A stretch of 64,000 nucleotides of DNA from Hyparrhenia diplandra (Eukaryota; Streptophyta; Magnoliopsida; Poales; Poaceae). The first letter of the stretch is position 1; every line of letters starts with the position of its first letter. The notes below the pieces were generated by a model that was not told the DNA's origin, ran no database searches, and saw nothing but the letters and a program-made list of their open reading frames with translations. This document shows, piece by piece, positions 1 to 12,000 of this stretch. The stretch spans positions 806,001 to 870,000 of the forward strand of contig JADLZK010012248.1 of the NCBI GenBank assembly GCA_015847255.1. Reading direction: 5' to 3'. Made by a program: the position numbers and the translations under genes.

Positions 1-156
1 GAGATGGTGATGGCACAACAGATACATCAGTGTTTTGCGACTAGGAGGCATCTGGAGCAACATCACAAGTATTTATTTTTTTAGATGAAGCATCACATGC
101 ATCACAAGCAACGTCACAAGCATTTGGAGGAACAACACAAGCAGCGCTCCACAAAA
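1..156. repeat. Left flank of the CACTA element, diverged copy of a local repeat
   Basis: This short stretch resembles parts of the duplicated units further right. The words taggaggcatctggagcaa and atcacaag recur near 57585 and 62655, and the order 'gagatgg..., ggaggcatctgga..., cacaagta' matches about 60575-60665. It looks like a third diverged member of that repeat family, into which the CACTA element inserted. No gene is visible. Confidence 0.5.
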
Positions 157-440
157 CACTACTAACGATTCGATTTTGCGAGCAAGGGCGAGATCTTTTC
201 TGTGGCGGGCACAATTTGCACCCGCCATGGAAATGATCCGCCCCCGCCGCTGCGGGGTCTTTGACGTGGTGGGCGCCTTAACGCGCCCGCCACGCAAAGA
301 TCATCTTAACGTGGCGGGCGCCGCAACGCGCCCGCCACGCAAAATATGTTAACCGTGGCGGGCGCGTTGCGGGCGCCGCCACGCGTCCCGCATCTTTTGC
401 GTGGCGGGCATGTTAGGGCGCCCGCCACTCAAAAGGCCGC
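157..440. repeat. Left subterminal repeat array of the CACTA element
   Basis: Several copies of an inverted pair, gtggcgggc ... gcgcccgccacgc, are separated by short A/T-rich linkers. The same units occur in the right end (38494-38765). In En/Spm such subterminal repeats are binding sites for the element's second protein (TNPA); a similar role here is inferred from position. Confidence 0.85.
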
Positions 441-917
441 AGCCAGAAATTCTGGGCCACCGCCTCTTCATCTTCTCCACCGAACTTCCTCTTCCAACTC
501 TTGTGGGGGGTGGAGGTTTTGATCAAAAATTTGACAAAAACTTTGATTTGGGTGTTTTGGCTTTGATTTGGTGGAGGAGAAGACACTAATTGGTCAGTTA
601 ATGCCTCTTTTGATCTTTCTTTCCTTCTTTTTCATCCCCTCTCTAAATCTAGATCCATGAGGAGAGAGAAAACTGCCTTTTCTCTAGATCTAGATCTATG
701 GTGGAACTTCCTTTTTTTTGGTTTGGAGGAGATAGAAAAGCTGCCTTTCTCTAGATCTAGATCTCCGGTGCAACTTCATCTCTCTTTTTTTGGTTTGGAG
801 GAGAGAGAGAAAAGCGCCTTTCTCTAGATCTAGATCTATGGTGGGACTTCTTCTCCTTTTTTTTTTGGTTTGAGTACTATGTAACGGCACTAAGCTTTTT
901 AGAAGAGCAGGATCGGG
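441..917 (+). other. Untranslated leader of the CACTA transposase gene with a ~72-bp tandem repeat
   Basis: No coding sequence is visible. Positions about 660-885 hold three imperfect copies of a unit of about 72 bp that contains tctctagatctagatct, then ggtgNNacttc, a T-run and ggtttggaggag. The region lies between the subterminal array and the first transposase codons, so it is probably promoter or 5' UTR. Confidence 0.6.
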
Positions 918-3900
918 ATGGAGAGGCACCGAGCCCCTTTGGATGTATGAGATGAAGAGGGTTGATGACGAATACTTTGATGAGGTGAAGAAGTTTGTTG
1001 CTCGGCGAAGCGACACAAATGAGATAATTCAACGAGCCCGATCATCCGTCCGTCGCGCAAAATGCAAGAATCTGAAAGCGTTCTCTCGACATCGCCGTGC
1101 GATCTCACCTAATCATGAATGGCTTCGTCGGTGACTATTTGGTCCGGACTTTTTCACGGTGAAGAAGTTCCACCCTTCGATCCACCGATTGATCCAGCAC
1201 GAGGCAGTCCCCCCGGCCGATGCAAAGACGAAAAAGTCCACCAGCCGGTCCAATTCCATCGATTTGTTGAAAGTTACGGTACCGACGTCGGCGATGGCGG
1301 CGATGGCGGTGGTGGTGGTGGAGGGGACGGCGGCGGAGAGAATCCTATGACACGGCCCCGAGGATGTCAGGGTTTTTGAAGATTTGGTCAACCGACTTCG
1401 ATGAGGACGATATTCCGTTTGGGTGCCCAAGATGGTTGGAGAACTTCAAGCGAGATGAAGCAAGCGGCAGTTGATCCGCTTTACAAAGACAGTCAGGAGG
1501 GTTGCACGGCGCCGAGTTTTACCCCCGAATTTGCCGATGTTGAAGTCTCGTCATGGCTGGTCCGACACTAGCTTCATTGAGCTCGTAAGTTACCTGGCCT
1601 CCACGTATCCATCGCCTAACAAGGTTCCTGCTAGTACGTATCATGCTAAGAAGTTGATCCGGCCGGTGGCGATGAAAGTGAAGAAGTTTGATGCCCCGCC
1701 CCAACCATCGTATCCTATATCGGGCGACAAGACGAATTTGACCCGGTTGTCCGCGACTTGGGCGCTTAGTCGATACAAGCGGAATGCCGGATGTCGCGTG
1801 GGACGATGACCTCGATGAGGAAGCGGGGACGGGCGAAAAAAAAAGAAGGGTGCGAAGAAAACTAGTGCGGCCACGAAGAAGATCATGTCAACGGGGACGA
1901 GGAAGAGGAAGGTTACACGCAGAGGAAACGCCCAATTTGTCAATGTGGTACCTTCCGGTCACCGATCGCTGCGGGCTCAGTATGGGAACCCTAAGGATGC
2001 TAAGCACATGACCGCATGCATCTAGCGATCATGTAAAGGATGACGGGAACCTACGGCACCCTTCGGATGCTAAGCGCTGGCAAGACTTCGACGCCACCTA
2101 CCTTGACTTTGCAGAGGAGCCCAGAACGTTCGGTTCGTGATTGAGTACCGACGGAATGAACCCATTCGGTGACTGGAAAGCAGCACGCACAAAGACGTGG
2201 CCGGTCGTCCTCACCATGTACAATCTACCTCCACATCTTTGTCAAAAGCGCAGGTATGTTTTGCTCACCATGCTCATTTCGGACCGGCGGCCTAGCAACG
2301 ATAAAGATGTGTTCCCCGGAGCCGTTCATGGAGGAGATGCGGTATTGTTTGATGATGGGGTCGGGATGGTTGATGCGTGCCGCAAGGAGAAGTTCACTCT
2401 TCGTGCCATCATCTTTGTCACCATCGCGATTACCCCACTTGTTTTCATTATCGGGCGGGTTAAAGGGAAGACCGCTGTGTAGCTTGCATCGAAGAAACCC
2501 GCTCCACTTACCCGAAGGGATCCAAAGAAACCGTGTACATGGAACCTGACGCGGCTTCCTCTGCGGCAAGCATAGGTATAGAGATGCAAAATGAATGTGT
2601 ACTTTGACAACAAGGGTGAGTCGAAACCTCGGCCGGCACCGACTAGTTATGGTCCAAAGGTGTTTGACATGGTGAAGGACTTGGAGTGCGAGTTTGGAAA
2701 GAAGAAGAAGAAGAAAGACGATGATCGGGAAGACGGCACCTCCAAGACAAAGAAGTTTAAAGAGGGATAAAGCGGAGGACGAAGCACGCCCATAACTTTC
2801 AAGAAGAAGTCAATCTTCTTCAAGTATCTAAAGTCTTCGAAGATACCGCATACACCCCACGCGATCGATCGATGCACCTTGAGAAAAATGTCTTCGAAAG
2901 CACGATCGGTCTCCCGATAGATATCAAGACCAAGACGAAGGATGGTGTGAAGTCACGCCGGGATCTTGTTGACATGGGCATCCGACCGAAATTCACGCTA
3001 CACGGCTTCCGAACGGTAAAGTCAAACTCCCAGTGCGGCCTACAACCTAACGAGAGATGAGAAGTTGGCTATGTGTCGGTTGATGCGGGGTATCAAGGTA
3101 CCGATGAGTTTCTCTTCCAACATCAAGAGTCTGGTATCCATGAAAGACCTCACAATGACGAACTTCAACGCAAGACAATGCTCACATCATGCCGATGGTG
3201 TTCTTTCCAATTGTGATCAAAGTCTGTTCGTCCAAAATACGTGAAGATGGTGGTCACAAGGATGTCATACTTCTTTAACCAAATCAACCGGAAGGTAATT
3301 GCCAAAGCAGACCGCTCTGCGGCGAAAAGAGTTCATCGCGGAAACAATGTGCCGATAGAGATGTGTTTCCCACCGTCGTTCTTCGACATTATGCCACACC
3401 CGATGATGCACATGGTTGATCGGATAGAACACCGGGACCCGTGTACCTACAGCGATGTGGACCACCGAGCAACTAATGTCTACCCTCAATCGATTCAATC
3501 ATAACCGCGCTTACCCAGAGGGCTCTATGATCGAGGCATACACAAGCCGAGGAGGCCGTGAACGGTGTGTGAAGTACATAAAAGATGGGAGGACTATTGG
3601 GCTTTCGGTGCATCAACATGAGGAAGAACCTCGGGGATGGGGTGCGCGGGCGAAAAGCACGCACCGACATACATAGGGACAAAGTGCTAGACGCTCACAG
3701 CATCCTTCATCAATTGGTGATCATGGATGATACGTGAAAAAGCACCTCAAAGAGCTCCGCCGTGCAAGTAGGAAGCGCAAGAACCGTCCGAAGGATTGGG
3801 CAGAAGGAACACAAGAACACTTTCCTCCCGTGGCTCCAAAAGCGTAACATTCCCCGGGAGATGATGCGAGATCGTGGAAGAAGCTTGTGTCGTGGCCGCC

Positions 3901-4483
3901 CATGCAGGTCACCACATGGCAAGGGTATGATGTCAACAGTACTGGTTCCACACAAAAGAAAAGGACAAGAAGATTGCATCACGTAACGCCGGTGTTCGAT
4001 ATGAAGGCAGGAACAGCGTGACGGGGAGAAGATGACATGCTTCGCACAAGTCGAAGAAATATGGGAACTTGACTATGGCGGTAACCTACAAGGGTTACCG
4101 TTTTTTGCCCCGATGGGTCAAGCCCGGCAGTTCTAGTGGGACGATTTTGGGCTAACCACCGTGAACCTTCAGAGTGTGCGGTACAAAGATGATGATGGGT
4201 GCTTGCATCAAAAGCCGCACAAGTAGCCTACTACATGAACGCGGAGAACACAAATAGACATATTGTCGTGGCGGTGAAAGCGGCCGGATTGTGGAGCCGA
4301 TGGGGTCCGAGTCCCAAAACATACAACAACTATGCCGAGTTCCACCTCTTTACAGATTTTCCAAAAAAGATGAAGGCACCGGAGGACGCAGAATCAATCC
4401 CGACAAGACTAAAGCGATGCCATGGACCCGCCGCGATGGCGAGAAGAAGACCACCAATGCACCGGCACCAAAATGATATGTAG
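918..4483 (+). pseudogene. TNP2-like CACTA transposase (Transposase_21 family), frameshifted
   Basis: This would encode the DNA transposase that cuts the element at its CACTA ends in the nucleus. Segments in several frames match the family in order. An N-terminal block starts LWMYEMKRVDDEYFDEVKKF near 937. SSTYHAKKLIRP-like and LSRYKRN-like segments lie at about 1620-1800. The hallmark STDGMNPFGDW follows at about 2141-2180, with TWPVVLTMYNLPPHLC-like sequence after it. HLEKNVFESTIGL and KTKDGVKSRRDLVDMGIRP occupy 2872-2990. A DUF4218-like block (CFPPSFFDIMPHPMMHMVD, then RFNHNRAYPEGSMIEAY) lies at 3360-3545. A DUF4216-like tail (ELDYGGNLQGLPFF, then TTVNLQSVRYKDDD) lies at 4065-4200. The frame changes many times, so no full protein is readable. 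The start is uncertain: ATG 918 or 943. The family assignment is secure; functionality is not. Confidence 0.88.
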
Positions 4484-5044
4484 TTGCGGTTATTCTCGAT
4501 GTAAACAAGATCTAAAAAAAACAAATATCTCACACGAGTTTGAGAAAACTTCTGGGGAGACTAGTGATTTTTGAACTACACGCGTTTGTGACACTTTCTC
4601 GTATGCAAAAATGACCTATATATGAAATATAGATCTTGATGAGTTATGAACTTTCCGTATTCATGACTATTTGAAACTTGGCCGCCTAGGGCTTCAAATG
4701 TCGTCCGAATATGTAAAAATTCAAATTTCAAATTTTGAGGCGTGAAAAGTTTGAAAAATGAAAAGTTGACACTAATACCAAACGTAGATCTCGGAGAGTT
4801 TAACAAAAGTGGTATTCATGACTTTTCAATCGACGACGCCTAGGGCTTGAAAAACTAGAGCTTCAAAAAGTCACAACTTCGACCGGTCAAACCTTGGTCA
4901 AACGGATGTGTAAAAATTTTAAATTTCATCCGAATATTTTTGATATATTATCTGAATAGATCTCTCATTTTTAACAATTTTTAACATTTTATAATAACTT
5001 ATAACAATTTATAACAAATTTTAACAACTTTTTAGAATACTTGT
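4484..5044. other. A/T-rich spacer between the two CACTA genes
   Basis: Probably the 3' UTR of the transposase gene and intergenic DNA. It is A/T-rich, repeats short words such as gcctagggcttcaaa and aaattttaaatttcatccg, and holds no credible reading frame. Confidence 0.5.
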
Positions 5045-5190
5045 CAATTTATTCGAAAATATTCCACGGGCGGGCATCCTTACTCGCCCCGCCACGGTTA
5101 ATAGTTAACCATGGCAGCATCCTTACGCGCCCGCCACGGTTAATGTTAACCGTGGCGGGCATCCTAACTCGCCCCGCCACGCAAAAACGC
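5045..5190. repeat. Internal copy of the subterminal repeat array
   Basis: Three or four inverted gtggcgggcatcct ... gccccgccacg units, matching those at the element's termini, sit directly upstream of a TATA box. They may be binding sites for the element's own regulatory protein in front of its second gene. Confidence 0.75.
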
Positions 5191-5198
5191 CGCGGTAG

Positions 5199-5206
5199 TA
5201 TAAATA
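5199..5206 (+). promoter_or_regulatory. TATA box of the second CACTA gene
   Basis: TATAAATA follows the repeat array and precedes a pyrimidine-rich leader ending aaccctaacgccgccgcc, which looks like a grass 5' UTR. Confidence 0.6.
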
Positions 5207-7119
5207 CTCCCCATCCCCGTGAATTTCTCTAAGTCCTTCGAAGTCCCATTCGACCCCGAAGGGCTGCCCAATTTTTCCCCAACCCTAACGCCGCCGCCGT
5301 GTGCGCCAGATCCGCCGCGCCGTCGTGCTCCTCCCCGTCACCGCCACCCCATCCGCCACCTCCACCCTCGCGTCCTTCGTCGTCGCCGCTTCGCCGCCAG
5401 CCGCCGCCACTTCCGCGCGCGCGCCACCATCCCGTCTACCGCCGCCCCCCGGCCCCGTCACTATCACCGGGCCGGCGGAACCTAGCTGGCGTCTCAGGCC
5501 GCCTCCCCGCCTCGATCCTCAAGGCCACGCGCCCCCGTCCCGCCCCGTCCCCGGCCACCGCTGCGGAACTCCTAACTCCGTCCCGCTCCGACCGCTCCGC
5601 GCCTCCCCCGTGCCACCGCCTTCCTTCCACGCGGTCGCGCCGCCCGTGGTGTGCCTGTCCGGCGTGGAGCCGCGCTGAGTCCCGGCCCAAGGCCGTAGGT
5701 GGAACCCTAGCGCCGTGGTGTGCCCGTCCCGTGATGTGCTCCTCCATCTTCTTCCATTCCCGGTGACTATTGGGCCGGCCGCCGTCGTGTGCTGCTCCCC
5801 ATCTTCTTCCACTCTCCTCATCTATGCTAGCCGAGGTTTTAGATTTCTGCAATTACCTATGAATTTTGTGCCCTGTGCTTATCATGTGGTGCCCCGGTAG
5901 TTGCCTATGAATTTTTATTGTCGATGTGATTTTTGAGCACCCGCCTCGTGATGCCACCCACTATGATCCGAATTATTTGAGAAAATTAGCATATGTGCCA
6001 CGCCTATGATGCGATCATCGATAACCGAGCATATTTGATTTTGATTTTTTTCTCAAAATTGAGCATATTTTTTATGCCCATCGATGCCACTTGTACAATT
6101 TGGATAAGCCGAGCTAGTGTCCATCTCTATTTTGAATTCCAATTTGAACTCATTTTTGGTTATGGCTAGTACCTAGTACTGATTTTTCGTAATTTGGACA
6201 TGCCTTAATTTTTACGTAATTTGGACATGACTTTGCTCACTTGAACATGTCATTTCAAATTAATTTGGACATTCCTCAATTTTTCGTAATTTGGACATGC
6301 CTTAGCTCACTTGAGTGCTGTATATATGTCAATTAATGGTACCTATTTGCCGATAGTGCTGATTTTTGATACTTAGCTGAATTTGGATATATGTTGGATA
6401 TATGCCCTCGATTAGCTGTTGGATACCTAATTGCTAGCTGTTGGTTGTTGATATGGATTGGTGCTTAACTTTGGCCTAATATGTTTAAACTAATCTATGC
6501 TAAGCTACTATCATGTTGTCTATGTTGACATGAACTTATCTATGCACTAGCTACCTTGACTTGCATGAACTTATCTATATGCTAAGCTATTGTCATGTTT
6601 AAACCGATCCAAACTTAGCTAGTGCCTTAGCTAGTGCTGTCCATGAACTTATGTGTTGTCATCATTTGCCTTAGCTACTGCTGTCCATGTTTAAACTGAT
6701 TAGTCATGGGTTTTCCCCTTAATTCCATATATTTGTCAATGCTGCCTACTACTCTTTTTGTTTGAATTGATTGGCTTGGTTTGAAATTACCTCTGCTCCC
6801 TATTTTCTGTTGGCTGTTGGAGATATATATGCAATGATGTGAACCCATTAGTGCCGAGGCAAAGGGCATATAAGCAATGAAATGAACTTAATTATTGGGG
6901 CTGAGGCAGCGGCTATGATGATTGAATGTCCCCTATACTTGGAAGCTTCTAAACTAGGACGGCTTGTACAAAGCAACCAGTTTAGAAGCGATGTGATCAC
7001 AAGGGGGCTATATCTCGAGCCAATCTTTTTATTTCTTTCTTTCAAAGCAATTTTGAATTACGCTTGTGTACTCCTCCTATATACTATAGTACTAAAGCAC
7101 TATATATTTGTAGCCTGAA
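5207..7119 (+). other. Leader and probable intron(s) of the second CACTA gene
   Basis: Positions 5285-5760 are very G/C-rich and open in several frames at once on both strands, with proline/arginine/alanine-rich translations typical of non-coding G/C-rich leader. Positions 5800-7100 turn A/T-rich with many repeats of taatttggacatg and cttagcta, as expected of an intron. Coding-like sequence resumes at ATG 7120. Splice sites could not be fixed. Confidence 0.45.
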
Positions 7120-9098
7120 ATGGCGAATGAACAAGAACAACCTCAAGGTCAGCTTGAGTGGGAGTCGCCTAGCTCTAGCAACAAAACTGGCAGCGACTCT
7201 AGTACTTCCCAGTACGCAAGCAGAGCCTCGTATAGCCCGTGTAAGGGTAGAAGGAAACGCATCGAGGAGGAAGAAGATCCTAATTTCAACCCGAGGGACG
7301 AAGCACCAAGCAAGAAGCGTCGGGTTAAGGAAGTACAGGCCGAACGACCCGCCACCGCTCACACCACAAGCGCCTCGAGCAACAACCCCCCCGCTCGCCC
7401 ACGGCCACCTCTCCAGGCAAAGCAAAGGGAGACAAGCCGAAGCGGAGAAGGGGAGACCATGGGAGGCACAAGAAGATCAATGAGGTCCTTGTCATTCAAG
7501 AGTTGGGGCCGCAGGGCGAAGCCTTCGCCGCCTCCCGGGTCGCCGCTGGCACAAAGACTCGTGTGTCGTTTTTCGTGAAGGATAAGGTCTCCATTCTTAT
7601 CGGAGATCGGAAAGCCGCCCCCCGACATCGACAAGTTATGGGTGTTTGGTGAGGTTTCAAACGATTCCGGTATCCGCCAGCGCCGATATGAAAAAGGTGG
7701 AGCAAAGATGTATACGCCCTCGCAGAAGAAGCTTCGGGAACGGAAGTATAGGCTCAACGCAGACTTTTATAAGAAAGGACGCCTACCCTTCACCAAATAC
7801 ACCATGATCTCGGAAGAAGTATGGGAAGAGTTACGCAAAAGGCTAAACACGCCCGAAGCAAAGGCGAAGAGCGAGAAGTTCTCTCGAGCTAGCCAAACGG
7901 AACAAACTGCGCCGCACTACATGGGCGGTGTTGGGTATGTTTGGGACACAAGCCGGCGTGGCGGGGCGGAAGAAAGGAGAAGACAGAAGTCGGAGAGCCG
8001 GATCCGTGACGAGGGCTGTGATGAAAGGACCCGGGACTTCCCTACGCCCACAAGCCCAAGAAGCCGGAGGCCCAAGCCCGGATGAAGGAGGTCGAGAAGA
8101 AGGTCATAGAGGCCACGCGGCTAAGAAAGCATTGGGACCCTCGAGATTCGCCTGGGACACGATGCGCCGACCGCTGGCCTTGGGAAACCCCGAGCATCGC
8201 GGCCGCGCCCCGTGGCAAGAGCTCCGGTGAAGAGTTGGGCGACGGTGGGCTCGTGGCGGGTCGATGCTGCGCCGCATCACACGAGGCGAGAGGTACAAGG
8301 AGGGTCGGAGACGGAAGGGCGTGATGAGGCCTTGCAGCAAATGATCACCAGATCCATCAAAGAGGCCCTCACGAGCAACGACCCCGGATGGTAGAAGTCC
8401 GGAAGCGGATGTTCAACGCCGAGTATGCCGTGCCACCCCAACAACCCCAAAGAAGACCTCTCGCTCTTGGATCGCGAGGACCCGTGGATGATATCACCGA
8501 AGAGACACGTAAAGGCATAATGTTGATACCTGTCGGCAGGTTGGGCAAGAAGAAGCCCGGTGGTCGAGGGGGTGGTCTATCCTCCGGATCTTGCAAAGAG
8601 TCTGGCGCACAAGATCCCTCCGTAATGTGCCGGTGAACATTGGGTACGCGGGCGCGGTAACATGAAGACGGGAGCCGGACTATCCCGGTCATAACGAGGT
8701 GAACACTCTAGGAGCCGCCTACGGTTACAATGTGCTGTGGGCCGAAGGTGGACATTGAGCTTTGAAGATGTCGACATTGACCCCACCTTCCGGCTCGCCA
8801 AAGAAGACGAGAGAGTGGACCCGAGTACGCCATCGGACCCCTATGGTGACTCCTCCTCCGATGATGAAGATGGTGGGGACGGTGGAGGCAACGACCCTCC
8901 TCATGGTTCCAAAGACCCCCTCGCTAAGGACCCGGCACAAGACGAGCCTAAGGAGCCGACAACGAAGGAGCCGACACCCGAGGAGCCTAAGGAGGCGGCA
9001 CCTGAGGAGCCTAAGGAGCCGGCACCTGAGGAGCCGACACCTCAGGAGCTGACACCTCAGGAGGCGGCACATGAGGAGCAGCCGATATACGAGGAAGC
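7120..9098 (+). pseudogene. CACTA second gene, 5' part: Transposase_24 (Ptta/En/Spm)-like protein
   Basis: The ATG at 7120 begins a basic, serine-rich N-terminus (MANEQEQPQGQLEWESPSSS) with a nuclear-localisation-like KKRRVKE stretch. After frameshifts, 7642-7960 encodes lysine-rich sequence with the features of plant Transposase_24: RLPFTKYTMISEEVWEELRK, TPEAKAKSEKFSRASQ and a HYMGGVGY block resembling the family's HxLGSGGY. The part before the break (about 8930-9090) is an acidic, proline-rich repeat of EEPKEPAPEEPT type. In En/Spm the equivalent protein binds the subterminal repeats and assists TNP2; that role is inferred here. The chromovirus inserted after codon sequence at 9098, and the gene resumes at 34313. 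Confidence 0.72.
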
Positions 9099-12000
9099 TG
9101 TAACACCCTAGGTGTTAAGCATCTTGAAAGCATGATCATTTGCATAGCATCATCATCATTTCATGCATAAGCAAGTGCATAATAGCTTTTATTTGAGTTG
9201 TTCTAATTTTATGCTTGCTTGACCTAGCTATTATAGAATCCTTGCTATAATCATGTTTTGGACCTAGATTGTGTGTAGATGTATTTTTATCATAATTTAG
9301 GACCATTTTTGAGCTTGTGATTCAATTTAGAATTTTTTCATAAAATAGCCCTAGTGTGTCAAACCTATTTGACCCATTTTGAAACTCTTTTCAAAAGTGC
9401 TTGATAGAAGGGTCTTTAGCAAAAAGTTTCTTTAGATGAAATGAAGTACTTTTTGTGTGGAGCAAATGATCTGTTGTGATTTTCTTGTGAAAAGGTTTTG
9501 AAATGACCCAAATAGAGCCCCCAAGTTTGAGTCAAACTTGAGTCAAATTCAAACCCTGATTTTTGGGTGTTTTAGTGAACCTTGCTGTTTTTGATTTTTA
9601 GTTTCAAATCTAGGCCGAATTAGAAGATGGCCATGTTGAGAGTTTTGTAGCTTATGAAATTCTCTACAAAATTGGTGTTTTGACTTTTTCCAAATTCTGC
9701 ACGAATCTCAATGCACAGGCCAAAAACCGTCGCTGGTTCAGAGAAAACAGGGGGGGGACTTGTCGGCTCGCCCGGCCGACACCGCCAAGGCGTCGACGTG
9801 GCTGCTCGTGCTTGGACGCCGATGTACAGCCCGGATAGGGTGTTACCGGTCGTGCACCGCATAAATAGGACGCCGCGCCGCACCCTAACCCTAGCTTCAC
9901 TCCACCACCGCCGCCACCGCTCAACGTATAAAGCGCCGCCCGGGCGCCATCGCCGTCGATCCCGGAAGCCGCCGCCATGGTTCGTCGCCGTTGCGCGCAA
10001 ACCACCCCAAATCCGCCCCTAGCTCCGCTGCCGTCCTCTACTCCAAACCGCAACGAATCGAGGTATAGGTCGAGGTGCGGACCGCATTTCCCTTTTTCTC
10101 TCGCCGGCCCGGGAGACCGCCATGGCCGCCCGTCGGGGCAAGCTCACGCTGAGCTCATAGATCGAAGTTTCGACCCGTGCTAGTTTGTGTTTCATGATTG
10201 CCTAGAGGTGCTTGAGCTCTCGAGCTAGATGGTTGAGTAAGAGTTGCCGTCGCGGGGCCGGGGGACGCGTCGTCGCCGACGCGATGCCCGTGAGCGCCGC
10301 CCGTGCGACGTCGTTTTCTCGCCGCCGTTGCTCCGTTGAGCATGGAATGGCTTTGCATGTCTTAGTTAAGTCAAGAGGAGTCGAGAACGGGTCTTGGTTC
10401 GTCCGTCGAGCACCGGAGCGGCCGGTTCGCCGCCGCCCGCGGCGCCGCCAGGCGCCGGGCCGCCGTAGGTCGCCCTTGGTTTCGCCGGGAAACTCACCGC
10501 CGGGCGGAGATCCGTCGCACCCGCCGCCGGGCTCTGCTTTGTCTCGCCGACAGCCGGGCCCCACGTCCATTTCTTTTTCTTATTCTTTTCTCGTTTTTCC
10601 GGTTTGCATGAAAAGCTTTGGAAATTCATATCTTGGTCATTTTAAGTCCAAATTGAGTGAGACAAATTTTGCTGTGCTTGTTAGAATATAGGCTACAATA
10701 TAAAATTATGAAATCCTATTTTCAGAGAACTTTTATATAGAGTTTTATTTATGGCTAGAAATGTATGGAAATTGGAGAAAATCATATCTTTTAATTGGTA
10801 CAAGATAAAAATATGCTTTCTGTATGAAAAGTGCTTGTTTTTGTGAGTAGAATCTAGGAAAAATATCTTGCATGATATGTTCTATAGAAGAAATGTGATT
10901 TTCTATTTATGTGCTTTTTTTTTGTATGATCTTTAGAAATTCATAGAAAAATAAATATTAGGGTTTTGAGTGTAAAACTTGGTGTGGTGGTTCTTGATAG
11001 GTTTGAGTAGATGTTCATACTCAGAAATCTGTTGTCTGACACTTTTCATAGTACAAAGTATATTTTCATGCCTAGGTTTGTTGTCAACTTGTCATTTTTG
11101 TATAGGGCTGTTTAAGCACGATATTGCCATGATACTTTTATGGTAGTTATTACATTCCAGTAGGATGCTCTGGTAATTTTTGTAGATTTTCATGAGGTAG
11201 TTTTATATTTATCATAATTGTGGTGCATGGAAAATAGGCTAGAAATATATGCTTATATGTTCATATTGGGTAATTGTATTTTTATTATATGTTCTTAGCA
11301 TGTTGATGATCTGTTAGTAAGCTTGGCTTAGTTAGATCTGAAGTTTCTACATTTTCTTGTTCTAGCATTTTATCTATTTAAAGTGGGCCAACGAAGTGTT
11401 TACTAGGGTTTGTTATTTCATGTACTTTAATTTATCTTTTGGCAGGTTCATTAAGTTTATTTGATAGATAATTACTTGATTTACTTGCTGGTGTAGTTTG
11501 AAGTATGTTGCATGAGTAGTTTTAAAGATATGGAGGTTGTAAGTGGTGTTTGGGCTGAAAACAGAGTCTCTGTTTTTCCCAATTTCGAGGCTGTTAGGCT
11601 TGGATTTAGTTCTGGGTGCTGTGGAATGTTTTGTAGGAAATTTTGTTAGCTTTCCATAGAGTCCTAGTTTGCTGGATTTGGAGTTGTATAACTCCTGTGT
11701 GATTGTTTTAGTGACAGCCTGTCGTGCTGCCATTTTCTGTTAGATAGAGAGATAGGATCTGTTGTTAATGTGGCGTGCAAGTGTTTCTTGTGTGGTTTAA
11801 GTTATGTTTCTGCAGAAGAGATATGCACTTATTAATAGCTTGCATCATGAAGCATCCATTCATCGTGCATACTTTATTTTATACAAGTTAGGGTTCATGC
11901 AATTGTATTTATCTCTTTTCTCCATCATATGCATCATCTCGGGATCGGGGGAGGTTCTAGAGGAGCTGATCGAGGAGCGGGGGAGCTGTTCCATTTGGGA

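Noticed and set aside
5285..5852. Pro/Arg/Ala-rich frames on both strands after the TATA box
   Set aside because: Several phases are open at once, with no motif; more likely G/C-rich 5' leader of the CACTA gene.
10155..10691. Frames inside the chromovirus LTRs (also 30244-31328)
   Set aside because: They lie in LTR leader sequence, are not preserved between the two LTRs, and show no domain.
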